A stretch of 64,000 nucleotides of DNA from Acheta domesticus (taxonomy: Eukaryota > Arthropoda > Insecta > Orthoptera > Gryllidae): NCBI GenBank assembly GCA_031308135.1, contig JAHLJT010000631.1:7408764-7472763 (forward strand). Direction: 5' to 3'. Within the stretch, counting starts at the first letter, position 1; every line of letters begins with the position of its first letter. Positions 43,986 to 54,604 of the stretch are shown here, in pieces. Both the position numbers and the translations under genes were made by a program. The notes below the pieces were generated by a model. It saw only the letters and a program-made list of their open reading frames with translations. It was not told the DNA's origin and did not search any database.

Positions 43986-44631
43986 AATATAATAATAATA
44001 ATAATAATAATAATCATAGGTAATCAGTAATGTTAATCACTTAATACTAATTACTAGGTTAGCAATAATTAAATTAAAGAGTATGCGATAATTAAGTTAA
44101 TCAGTAGAAAATTGATCGGAGAGGTGGTGGTGTGGGCGATCTTCTGTGGCGCTGTTTGATTTCAGGGGCTGAGGAGGCCAAAGACTTGATGGAGAAGATT
44201 CCCACGCCAGAAAATGAATAAATAGTTTAGAAAAAATCTAGTAGCTTAGAATGTACTCGTCTTCTGACGGCAGGTGTTTTTGCTCAGCCGTACCTTATGG
44301 TCTTCTTTCCTCGGCTATGATGCGATAAAGAGACTATTAGGGGTGAATGCCGGAATTCGACAGGTTAGAATGCGGTAGGATGTAGGTGTTGTAATGGCTT
44401 AAAGGCCTTAAGCCTAGCCACATAGTTAAAAAAGGTATAGAAATTATAAATAAATGAGTTGTAATTACCTATTAAATAATAATAATAATCGTAATAATAA
44501 TAATGATAATAATAATAAATGAAACGTATGCTCGTAAGCATCATTAAACAAAAAATGAACGTAACGCTGGGCGATATAGATACCTGCGTCTGAATGACGT
44601 TATGAAATAGAAAACAAATTTGAAGAGATGA
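43986..44631. other. (TAA)n tracts and unassigned spacer
   Basis: Trinucleotide tracts at 43985-44016 and 44477-44519. Between them is non-coding sequence including GGAGAGGTGGTGGTGTGGGC, possibly LINE 3' untranslated sequence; not assignable. Confidence 0.45.
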
Positions 44632-44940
44632 CCGCCCCGTTGAATGGCGCGCACTGTACATTGAGGCGCGCGTTGCGCTTTTGCCCGGAAACGACCGTGG
44701 CGGCGTAGCGGGCCGCTCCCCGCTCAGCGTGGAAAGGCTTCCGCCTACAAAACGACGCGGCGAAGACACGACCTCTGGCGGAGGTCCCGTAAGCAGCAGC
44801 GGGCGCCGCTGTGCGCGAATTCCCAGCGCAGGCGCTTATTAGTGCGGAATGCAGAGCGACGCACGCGCCGACGCTCGCCGTCAACGCCCCGCCACTACGC
44901 TTCCGCCCCGGCCAGCCCCGCCACACGGCGCACTCCTACT
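44632..44940. other. GC-rich island 6
   Basis: About 310 bp of CpG-rich DNA (GGCGCGCGTTGCGC, GAGCGGCCCGCTACGCC-type words) in AT-rich surroundings. It leads directly into the tandem array. Frames on both strands (108 codons minus, 66 plus) carry no domain. Confidence 0.6.
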
Positions 44941-46365
44941 ACCGCTGTTTGCTAGCTCTTCCTCGTGAACACCACCCATACGTCTGCCTCTGGCAACCCC
45001 ACAAATTTTGAACTCCCTTACCCCTCCCCCAGTGCTACTATCTCTGTTGCTAGCTCTGCAGCTTTAACACAATCCCATGCATTTTCCTGGCCTACCCCTC
45101 AACTCCCAAATCCTTTTCACCACTTCTCCGATGCTACAACCGCTTCTTGCTAGTGCTTCGCAGTGAACATCACCACACGTTTGCCTGAGCCAACCCCATA
45201 ATTACCAAACCTCTTTTATTACGTCCCCAATCCTACTACCGCTGTTTACTAGCTATTCCCGGAGAACAGCATCTCTACGTCTGCCTCCGCCAACCCCACA
45301 AATTTTAAACTCCCTTACCCCTCCCCAACGCTACTATCTCTGTTGCTAGCTCTGAAATTTAACACCACCCCATTAATCACTTCTCCGATGCTACAATCGC
45401 TGTTGTTAGCTCTGCAACTTTAACACCATCCCATGCATTTTCCTGGCCTACCTCTCCCAAAACCCTTTCACCACTTCCCCGATGCTACTATCGCTCCTCG
45501 CTAGAACTTCGTCCTGAACACCACTACAAGTTTTCGTGAGCCAACCCCACAATTCCCAAACCCCCTTTACTACGTCCCCAATCCTACTACCGCTGTTTAC
45601 TAGCTCTTCTCGGAGAACAGCATCTCCACGTCTGCATCCGCCAACCCCACAAATTTTAAACTCCCTTACCCCTGCCCCAGTGCTACTATCCCTGTTGCTA
45701 GCTCTGCAACTTTAACACCATCCCATTCACCACTTCCCCGATGCTACTATCGCTGTTATTAGCTCTGCAACTGTAACACCATCTCATGCATTTTCCTGGC
45801 CTACCCCTCAATTCCCAAATCCTTTTCACCACTTCCCCGATGCTACTACCGCTCCTTGCTAGCACTTCGCCGTGAACACCACCATACGTTTGCCTGAGCC
45901 AAACCCATAATTCCCAAACCCCTTTTACCACGTCTCCAATCCTACTACCGCTCTTTGCTAGAACTTCGCTGTGAACACCACCACTCGTTTGCCTGCGCCA
46001 ACCCCACAATTCCCAAACCCCTTTTACCACGACCCTAATCCTATTACCGCTGCTTGCAAGCACTTCTCCGTGAACCTCACCTCCACACGTTTGCCTCGGC
46101 CAACCCTACAAATTTTTATCTCCTTTACCCCTCCCCCAGTGCTACTATCTCTGTAGCTAGCTCTGCAACTTTAACATCGTCCTACGCTTTTCCTGGCCAA
46201 CCCCTGAACTCCCAAACCCCTTTCACCACTTTCCTGATGCTACTATCGCTTTTCGCTAGCTCTGCAACTTAAACACCATCCAACGTTTTTCCTGGCCAAA
46301 CCCTCAACTCCCAAACCTCTTTCACCATTTCCCCAATGCATCTACCGCAGCTGCTGCTCTAGAAC
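44941..46365. repeat. Tandem array, monomer about 99 bp, ~14 units
   Basis: A CTAGCTCT/CTAGCACTT landmark recurs near 44950, 45050, 45148, 45249, 45343, 45502, 45600, 45698, 45858, 45957, 46057, 46157 and 46257, mostly 98-100 bp apart. Units share GCCAACCCCACAA, CTCCCTTACCCCTCCCCC and TGCTACTATCGCTG. Unit types alternate (GTGAACACCACC type versus CTGCAACTTTAACACC type), and some units are shortened to about 55 bp. C-rich on plus, no coding function. A minisatellite/satellite-type array. Confidence 0.88.
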
Positions 46366-46591
46366 ACAGTACACAATTTATTTCTCTCTACATAATCACT
46401 TCGTATTACAATTCATCACAGCAGAACGCTCTCGAATCTGTACAAAATGAACAAATCGCACCACATGCAATACAAATCAGAGGAAGTTCCGAAAAGTGAT
46501 GCCAGGCACGCGGTGATCAACGTGTATGATACCTGTACCGAAAAATGAATCATGGGTAAATTTTTGCACAAATTACATCCAGTCTCGTGGC
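46366..46591. other. Unassigned spacer
   Basis: Nothing recognised. Confidence 0.4.
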
Positions 46592-46925
46592 GGATTCGAT
46601 GGTGTAACGGTCAGCGTATCGGGTTGTTGTATCCAAGATTGCGGGTTCAAACCCTATCGAAGCCGTGGATTTTTAAGGGCGAAAAAATCCTTCGTACGCC
46701 TTCGGAGGGGAAGTAAAGCCGGCTGCCCCATGTAGTAGATTTACTGCATGTAAAAGATCCTCAACCCTAAAAGAAGCCTCTGAGCTAAAGTAAAATCGAC
46801 TGTTTCATCGCCTGAGACAATACTTTCTTTCTCCGCTAGATGGTGAAAGGAGCATAGAGAAATTTGCGTGGTCAGACAAAAGAGCGAGCCTAATACCCGA
46901 GTCTCGCCACGTAAAATAAGGCATT
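46592..46925 (+). mobile_element. tRNA-derived SINE with Gln/Glu-tRNA-like head
   Basis: The first 73 nt fold as a tRNA: acceptor GGATTCG with CGAAGCC (six of seven pairs), D-arm TGGTGTAACGGTCAGC, a loop with TTG in anticodon position and a T-arm around GGGTTCAAACCC. Imperfect arms and the long body that follows (TTTAAGGGCGAAAAAATCC..., GGAAGTAAAGCCGGCTGCCC) suggest a SINE and not a working tRNA gene. The 3' limit is approximate. Confidence 0.6.
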
Positions 46926-47330
46926 AACGAACTTAACTCGTCTATCTCTTTTCTGTATCAGCGAAAAATGATGAAAAATGGATTGTGTAAAACGGGCTTA
47001 AGAAACAATCTGACTGTGTACAGAGGATGTCTCCCATAGATTATTCTTACTTCCAATTTTTTTACACTTCAACAAGTAAATCACGAGAAGTAAGTTTCCC
47101 TTTCATTTGGGCGCGCCTTCACTGGCGGATCCAGGAGGGGACATGGTGGCCATCCTCCCCACCAAAAGGCCTAGAGTTTTCTTTTACCTTTCTTTATTTG
47201 GCATAACTGAGTGAAATATTTATTTTTGTTCGAATTATGTAAATATTTAAACAGTAATATTGTATAGAATCATATATACAGTACATATATAACAACAAAT
47301 TTCTTTATTATTAAATTTGTTCAAAGAACT
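46926..47330. other. Unassigned spacer
   Basis: AT-rich; nothing recognised. Confidence 0.4.
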
Positions 47331-47406
47331 GGTCGCCCTGACCGGGACTCGAATCCTGGCTTTTCTGGTTTACGCCCAGCAGCTCTAACCAGTAAGCCAC
47401 TGAGAC
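47331..47406 (-). other. tRNA-like sequence, probable SINE head
   Basis: On the minus strand GTCTCAGTGGCTTACTGGTT resembles a D-arm/A box and GGATTCGAGTCCCGG a B box, 76 nt in total. The acceptor stem is poorly matched, so it is a tRNA pseudogene or SINE head. Confidence 0.5.
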
Positions 47407-47560
47407 AAACAATCTTTGAACAGTTTTCACAAGCGCAGTTATCGCTCCTTCTGTGTATATAATTGACGTGAATGGTGACAATTATGTGTTTATTATTTAA
47501 CAAGAATCTACGATGCCACCCCCTCACAAATGATCGGCTGGGTCCGCCCCAGCGAGCGTC

Positions 47561-48109
47561 CACCGGGAGAGATGGCTCAGTGCATCAGCTGATGTCACTA
47601 CACTCCCTCTGACCGGAAGGTGCTAGGACTCCACTCCCCAAGGCGGCAGGATTTTCGACACTAGCTTGTCAGCTAGGTCGAATTCAGTCTCTGAAGCATA
47701 AATCTAGCGACCGGCTGCTCTGATCTATAGTTTTCCGTGGTTTCTCCGATCTACACCAGGCGAATGCCGGAGCAGTACCCTAACAAACGGACCGAGCGCG
47801 ATCTTTCCTTACTCTTCCTTGTCCTATCCTCTCCTCTCTCTCTCACACACACACACTAACATGCACTACAGTACCACACATGCCGGGAGACCGGTCGGGA
47901 GCATACTGCTTGTCTCGGCTGGGGCGCTGCCCTGCTGATGGGAGATACCTGGTTGAGGGGAAAACCCCACTATTCGGCGATAGGCCAGATCTCGCCATCC
48001 AGCGGGGAAAAGATCATCGCCACCTCCCGAGAAAAAAACACGCAGTACACTTACGGGACTAATGATCTAAGTAGTTGACGCGCCCGGAAACACGAACAAA
48101 ATCAATCAA
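47561..48109 (+). mobile_element. SINE family A, copy 3
   Basis: Starts CACCGGGAGAGATGGCTCAG as copy 2 does, keeps CTCCGATCTACACCAGGCGA, a (CA)n tract near 47845 and TACGGGACTAATGA near 48051, and ends AACAAAATCAATCAA. GC-rich DNA begins right after its tail, as with copy 2. Confidence 0.82.
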
Positions 48110-48295
48110 GCGCAATGCCCGCAGCGTAGCGCTCTCCCAGCGGCGCGCGCCGAAATGTTGCCTGCTCACGGCCCTTCGCCTGCAGCCCCTGGCGGCCCCT
48201 GCCGGGCGGCGGCGGCGGCGCGACAGGAACCGTGCGAGACGGGGGCCCCGCGCATCCGGGGGGTGCCGACGGCCCCCCTGCGCGCGCCCCACGGG
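48110..48295. other. GC-rich island 7
   Basis: CpG-rich segment (GGCGGCGGCGGCGCGACAGG near 48208) between SINE copy 3 and the minisatellite. No supported gene. Confidence 0.55.
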
Positions 48296-48830
48296 TCCCC
48301 AAAAGCAGCGCCCCACGGGTCCCCAACAGGAGCATCCACCCCACGGGCCCTGAACAGGAGACCCCGCCCCACAGGTACCCAAGAGGAGAATCCACCGCAC
48401 GGGCCCCGAACAGGAGCACACGCCCCACGGGTCCCCAACCGGACCATCCACCCCACGGGCCCCGAACAGAAGCACCTGCCCCACACCCCAAAAGGAGCAT
48501 CCACCTCACGGGTCCCCAACCGGACCATCCACCCCACGGGCCCCGAACAGAAGCACCTGCCCCACACCCCAACAGGAGCATCCACCTCACGGGTCCCCAA
48601 CAGGAGCATCCACCCCACGGGCCCTGAACAGGAGACCCCGCCCCACAGGTACCCAAGAGGAGAATCCACCGCACGGGCCCCGAACAGGAGCACACGCCCC
48701 ACGGGTCCCCAACCGGACCATCCACCCCACGGGCCCCGAACAGAAGCACCTGCGTCACACCCCAACAGGAGCATCCACCTCACGGGCCCCGAACAGAAGC
48801 ACCCGCCCCACGAGCATGTATTTAGAGAAC
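48296..48830. repeat. 28-bp GC-rich minisatellite with higher-order repeat
   Basis: About 19 units of CCCACGGGTCCCCAACAGGA plus CATCCAC with variants (GGGCCCCGAACAGAAG, ACAGGTACCCAAGAGG) and a few shortened units. A block from about 48331 is repeated almost exactly about 276 bp later, indicating duplication of roughly ten units at once. All six frames are stop-poor (up to 234 codons on plus, 218 on minus) purely because of composition. Confidence 0.9.
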
Positions 48831-49070
48831 AAGTTTTTTGGCAAGAATTTAAACTATAATAATTTATGCCATTCTGAAGTGAAATTCTTTAATTCAAGTT
48901 TCATAGTACACTAGAAAAAAAACTCATCAATCAAAGAATAGTATTATCGTTGTCTACTGCATTCCCTTTTAATAAAAATGTGTTCTCCCTAGATTTGAGG
49001 AAGTAATTGTTTAAGTCTTCTCATTTCCGTCATTGAACAAAGTCAACTTAGGAGCAGCGCGGCATTGAAC
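48831..49070. other. Unassigned spacer
   Basis: Nothing recognised. Confidence 0.4.
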
Positions 49071-49083
49071 AAAGTATTGGTTG

Positions 49084-49291
49084 TCGGCCCCGAGGCCGAG
49101 ATCGCTAAGACAGCCGTTGTGATTTCGGACCGTGGGGTCACGAGTGCGAGTCCCGCCTCGGGCATCGTTGAATGTGTTCGTCCTTTCATCCTCTATCATC
49201 GCCATATCGTTTCATCCTCATACCACAACGTTAAATCCGATAGTGGTCGCTAATGACCTAGTAGTTGATGCGAACTTAAAATAACAACAAA
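49084..49291 (+). mobile_element. SINE family B, copy 4, with perfect target duplication
   Basis: Head TCGGCCCCGAGGCCGAGATC, B-box-like GTGCGAGTCCCGCC near 49143, conserved body (ATAGTGGTCGCTAATGACCT) and tail AACAACAAAAA. Flanked by AAAGTATTGGTTG at 49071-49083 and 49292-49304, which fixes both ends. Confidence 0.92.
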
Positions 49292-49304
49292 AAAGTATTG
49301 GTTG

Positions 49305-49989
49305 CAGTGATAACCATCTTTTAATTGCGTCATATCTCTGTTCCAATGGATAATGGCTTGAATGGCTTGACAAATTTTTAAGGTTTTATTTCAATTATTT
49401 TCCACTTTTAAATCATTAATTAATTTATAGTTTCCTGCATTAAATACCCAACTTTCATCTTATATATAGTCACTAAGTGGTTGTTTGGTTTTGTTTTTTT
49501 AATATGTTGACGTTTATGTGACGTGGAAGTGGGCGTGGCCATTTCGATGCAACGTGAATATTGCTTGAACGTTTCTCTTTGCTTTCGTTGCGAGAAATGG
49601 TTAAAATTTTGCTTTCTAGTGTTGGACACACTGTTTTTGGTAACACGTGAGGGTTGAATAGCGTCGAAATACGGCGTTTTTGTGTTTATGTTTGAAAATA
49701 TACAATACATTCGTAGTTTGTGGTGTGACCGAGTTTTAGTTTCTTCTGGTGATTTTACAGTGAGTATATTAATACAAAAATGCCTCTATTTAGCAACCCA
49801 GTATTTCAGAAGAGATGGAATTTATGCATACGTCCTGTTATATTCTTCCCAGCTGCAGAAGAGTTTGTGAGAATGGCTTGCAATTCATCAGTATAGAAGA
49901 AACTCATCCAGAGGGATACTTTTTCTGGCAAAAAAATTTTTGAAAAGGAAGAAAATTATAAAAAATTTTAGTGCAGTGACAATAATACA
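49305..49989. other. AT-rich spacer, nothing recognised
   Basis: Frames of 96 codons or less without domains. Confidence 0.4.
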
Positions 49990-52384
49990 AATAAAGTTAT
50001 AAATATTTCAGTATTATCCTCAATATGAAATGACAATATATTGTGCAAATTTTGCAATCAGGGAGGACTAGAAATTGCAATAAAGAGACATATAGGAACG
50101 TGCACGTGAAATGCACGTGAAATGGAACTAAACTGCAGAGAAGGTGGCTCTGCAGTCCAAAGTCATTCTTTAATTCACACATTTTTGCCACTGATGCTGA
50201 AAGTGCTTCTAGAGTGTTTGATGTTAATATTAAGTTGGTTTAAGGCTTGCAGTCAATTGGAAAGGGGCTCGCTTCAGGGATAATACTGTGTGGAATAATG
50301 AACTTTCCTAAACCTCCTAGCCAATATAGTTATCATTGTCAATTTGTGGGTTCTGCTATTGAAGATGTAGCATTTAATGCAATGAAAGGGGCCACAGAAC
50401 AAGCTGTGACAAATAATGGAAATTCAAGATCTCTGACAGTAGCTTTAGACGGATCTTGGCAGGAAAGAGGCCTTCAGTCACTGAATGGTATTGTTTCTGC
50501 CACTATTGATGACAGTGCAAAGGTAACTGACATTGTTATACTTTTTAAACATTGCAGATGCAAAGATAAAAGTAAACGAAAGCATGAAGAAAAGTATGAA
50601 GAAAATTTTTGTGGTAAAAGTGAGGCAATGGAAGTGGTGGGGGAAAAAAGAATATTTGAACGGTATAATGTTAAATATACCTTAGAGGTGGTAACTCCAA
50701 AGGTTATAAAACCATTCAGGATATGGTAATGATATGGATCAGTCTTATCGATGATTGTGATGTTTAGAGAAAAAACTGGAATATACTAAACATGTCCAGA
50801 AACGAATGGGGACACGTCCGTGCAAACTGAAACAGATCCTGGGCTCTCAAAAGATAAGCGATGGCAAAACGTTCGGTGGAAGATGAAGGCTTACTGATGA
50901 AGCAATTGATAGACTTCAGAGGTATTATGACAGTGCCATAAGGCAGAATACTGCAAGTACTGAGTACATGAGGAATGCAGTTTGGGCATTATTTTTCTAT
51001 ACATCGTCAAATGAATATCCTCATTGAATATTCTCATATCCCTTTGGCACTCGTTGTGCGCAACTGGGCCTGATTCATGGTGAAAATTCCTAAGTCTGAT
51101 TATCAGAACAAACATAGTTTGCCAAGTGCTGTCATTGTCAAAGAATACTAAAAACTTTAACAATTTCACAAAACTCTTGCATTGCTATGAAAACACAAAA
51201 TGAAAGGTACACTGACTAGGCGAGGCTACCTGACTGATACAGTAAGAAAAATTAAATTATTGTAAACATTGCAGAATGTATTGTAGCCTACGAGGCAAAT
51301 ATGCCTAGATTTTTCAAACCAGACTACTCTCATAGTACCACAGCTCCTCCTTTTTACACTGCTGTCTAGTAGAGGGTCTCAATGCACATAGAAGAAATGC
51401 CCCTTCGCCGACGGGAATGCTTCACGCCAAAGTTTTTGAGCATTCCCGTGTAGAACGATAAGCTGCCCACCGCACTGCCCGTTCCGTCGTTGACCAACTC
51501 CACCCAGCACTCAGCCCGCCAGCCACGCCCGCCCTGACCACCGCCCCGAGAATGACACCGGGCGCATGGCAGGGGGGTGGCTAGCCGGCCGGCCGGCGGA
51601 GGGGTGGACGGACGGTGGCGAGGGGGGAGATAAGGGCGGCGACGGTGGTGGTGGTAGCGGCGACGGTGACGGTGGTGATGTCGACGTGACGTCATCGGTG
51701 TCGGCGGCGTGGGTGAAGCCGCGCGGCGGAATACGATGCTCAGAGGCGCGGGGGAACAATTATTAATTAATTTCTTAATTAATTAATTATTTTTTTAAGT
51801 GGGAGGCACGAATTTTTGAGTTGGCGCCCCCATAACACACTGGTGCAGCATGGAACTCCCATAATTTGGTGGGAGTACCACAAAGAGTGCCCGGGTGGGA
51901 GGAAGTCACAGGAACTTTGTCCGCGCCGACCAAAATGTGCTAACAGTCATTGACATAATTAAGTCAATATTTCGAGATTTGGCCAATATTTAGAGCCATT
52001 TCTAGGAAAAGGACATCTTTTGGAAAAATGCTTACATGGCAGAACGCAAAACCCTAATTAGAGTGTCAATCATTTAATTTTTGCAGGAATACCAAAGAGA
52101 GTGTTTATAGGCATAAAAACACTACATTCTGGGGTTTATGATGCATTGGCTATGGAAATATAGTGAAGTGTGAAGTACTGAAGAAATTAGCTTTTTCACC
52201 AGGGTACAACACTATTCAAGCAATGAAGGCAGTGGACAAAGAAAGAGCTAGAAGAGCTTTTAGAAAAGAAAAAGGACTGGAAAATAAAGCAAAAGGTAAC
52301 AGAAATGGTGCAAAGAGAAAACTGGAGTTTAATGGAGAGGAAGAGGATCCTGACAACCCTGCATATGGACCAGGAATGCACTGA
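49990..52384 (+). pseudogene. Mutator-like transposase-domain gene, degraded and interrupted
   Basis: Ordered plus-strand pieces: cysteine-containing start near 50040, then the frame 50247-50729 with MQSIGKGLASGIILCGIMN, LTVALDGSWQERGLQSLNGI and FKHCRCKDK, the aspartate-containing core of the Mutator-like family. Broken remnants at 50730-51130 follow (KRSVEDEG, STEYMRNAVWALFF). The true C-terminus is at 52163-52384, ending DPDNPAYGPGMH. Between them 51310-51990 is foreign, mostly GC-rich. Multiple shifts. The family is common among repeat-derived genes in arthropods; here it is clearly dead. Confidence 0.75.
51440..51765. other. GC-rich island 8, inside the Mutator-like relic
   Basis: About 325 bp of CpG-rich sequence (GGCCGGCCGGCGGAGGGG near 51580, GGCGACGGTGG repeats) followed immediately by TTAATTAATT-type sequence. 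It interrupts the transposase gene, so it arrived after that gene. Confidence 0.6.
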
Positions 52385-53694
52385 AAACTTTAGGAGCCAT
52401 TTCCCATAAGTTTAAAATTTTCTTCTTTAAGGGACATTTTCTCAAAAACTATAAATAAGAGGAAATTTTAACAGAGCATGCAGCACACCAGTTTATATAT
52501 TTGAACGAAGCGGATTTATAAAATGTTAAAATTGTTAGAAAATATTCATAAAAATGTGTACAATAGAAATAAATTACACTTAAAAAATTAATATTTTTAA
52601 ACGGCTTTGTTTAAAACGTATCAATAATGAATCTACACTCACAAAAAATGTCAAGATTGTAAATGAAATAGTTTCGGAGAAAATGTTCCTAACATTAACA
52701 TGGGCGGGATAGGTCCTTCTGGCTCCCCCATGTCAAAAAAACAAATATTTGTGTTTTAAGTAATCACCTTAGAACTGGAAGAAGAGTAAGATAATGTATT
52801 GTAACAAAGTTGAAACTTCAATTTATTAAATTTGAGTTATTTTGTCATCCAAAAAGCAGTAATAAAATATTTTTCTATTGCATTTAATAAATAAATAACT
52901 TATCTGTTAGAAGTAGTATTTTTTACAATATTTAATTGTTTGGTATTTGAAAAGAATTAATTGATTTACAGAGGAGTCTCTCTGTATGTATTAGTGTATG
53001 CCTGTATCAGTGTCTATATTTGTGACTGCCTGAATTAGTGTAACAAAAATCCATGCCTGTCGACGCGCACTTTTCTTACCGTGGTACACATATTTACTCT
53101 CCTCCGAACATGTTTGGCTTATGCCATCGGATTACCGGAACGGGATCCTCACCATGCTGATAGTCTTCAAGTACTCCGTCTGTATAAAACTGCAACTGAC
53201 AGAAATTTCCAGACCACAGCACATTCGCTCACGAATACAACTGCTTTTCTTTGCCCAAGTTTGAAACTATCGATGATGTATTTTGGAGTACGTTTTGAGC
53301 AGATATAATTTCCTCTCCTAATAATCTCAGAGATAAGTCACAGAAGAAAGTGCACACGAAAATTAATAGTACATTCTTTGCTATGTGAAATTCCCTCAAA
53401 ATGAGAGAATAATGTGCGAGGTCGCTTCAATGAAGGATGTAAAGAAAAGAGTTTGTGTGAATTGAAGTGTTGAAATAAAGATTATTTTGTATTTTTTTGT
53501 TAATTTGACGTTCAGATTGTCTTAACATTTATTTGGCATTATATTCATCAGGTCCAATTTTTTTTTCAATAAAATCAGAATGATTTAAAAATTTTATATA
53601 ATTTTCCTATTTTATTAATGGTATAAAAGTTCTATGGGAGGTGATTGTCAAAATAACAAAGACATGCTGAATATGATTAGCCATAGTATTATTA
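52385..53694. other. AT-rich spacer, one unassigned frame
   Basis: A 75-codon plus frame at 53081-53308 (MVHIFTLLRTCLAYAIGLPE) has no recognised domain. Otherwise nothing. Confidence 0.4.
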
Positions 53695-54604
53695 CAGTAA
53701 TCCCTCGACATCCGCGAATTCACTATTCGCGAGTTCCGGACATTCGCGATTAGAGAAATGCTACCGGTTTTAACATTCGCGACTTCAACATTCGCGAGTG
53801 CGTCTTTTGGTATCGTACTACATTTTCTTTGAAAGCGAGTACATTTCATTTCATTCATCAGCATCATCTAGGAAACGAACTCAGCAGATACCAGACCTCA
53901 AAGTATCACGTTCTGCAAAATTGCCAAAGGTGAAATGTCAATTTACATTAATATAATAAAACAATCGTAAAATAATTCAATTCAGTTGCATCAAATTGGA
54001 GGTAAGGGTTTTTACCACATGAACAGAAAAGACATTCAGGATCTATAAAACTCGCATTTTAATGACCTCACTGAAAAGGAGCTTCGGGAAATCATCAGTG
54101 AAGAAAATCTCTTCGGTCGTAATGATGAAGTAACGAAAGCAAAACTGTGTACTGGAGCAACTTCAGTGTCAAAACTGTTAATGGCGCTCTAATGCTTCCA
54201 CAATCTCTAGTGGAAAGGACATTCAAATGTGATTCGAATATGCAAATAACTTCCAACTTTAATAGAGAAATAGAACCAAAAACTCTTCCATATTTGGATA
54301 TTAGAACGAGGAGGATGGTAAAAAAAACAACTAACTCCTATATCCAATCACTTTCAACTTTAAAAGAAGTTTGAAATATTGTTTTATTTCTTCTCTGTGC
54401 GATGTTAATTGTAAATTCTGTATGTAGTTGGGCTTACTTAGTTCTACTATAATTGTCAGATAGTTTTTTTTCATTTTTAAACAGTTTTTCGATATCCAGG
54501 AACCTAACCCACCTTTCTTCATTACAAGTTAGACTCAACATTCGCAGATTTGACATTCGCGATGTTTTTTAGGAACCTAACTCGCGAATGTTAAGGGATT
54601 ACTG
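53695..54604. mobile_element. pogo/Tigger-like DNA element, degraded
   Basis: Ends CAGTAATCCCTCGACATCCG (left) and, inverted, CAGTAATCCCTTAACATTCG (right), the typical CAGTARTCCCT terminus of pogo/Tigger elements. TA precedes the left end; the right has TG. ATTCGCGA words recur near both ends. Internally 53990-54330 has plus-strand fragments such as DLTEKELREIISEEN and TLPYLDIRTRRM in different frames, plausibly the C-terminus of a CENP-B/Tigger-type transposase. Length 910 bp, so internally deleted. Confidence 0.7.

Noticed and set aside
44941..46365. CRISPR array
   Set aside because: Units are contiguous diverged ~99-bp repeats without spacers, and the context is a eukaryotic genome.
48102..48859. 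Frames of 205-234 codons on both strands
   Set aside because: Compositional by-product of a 28-bp GC-rich minisatellite.
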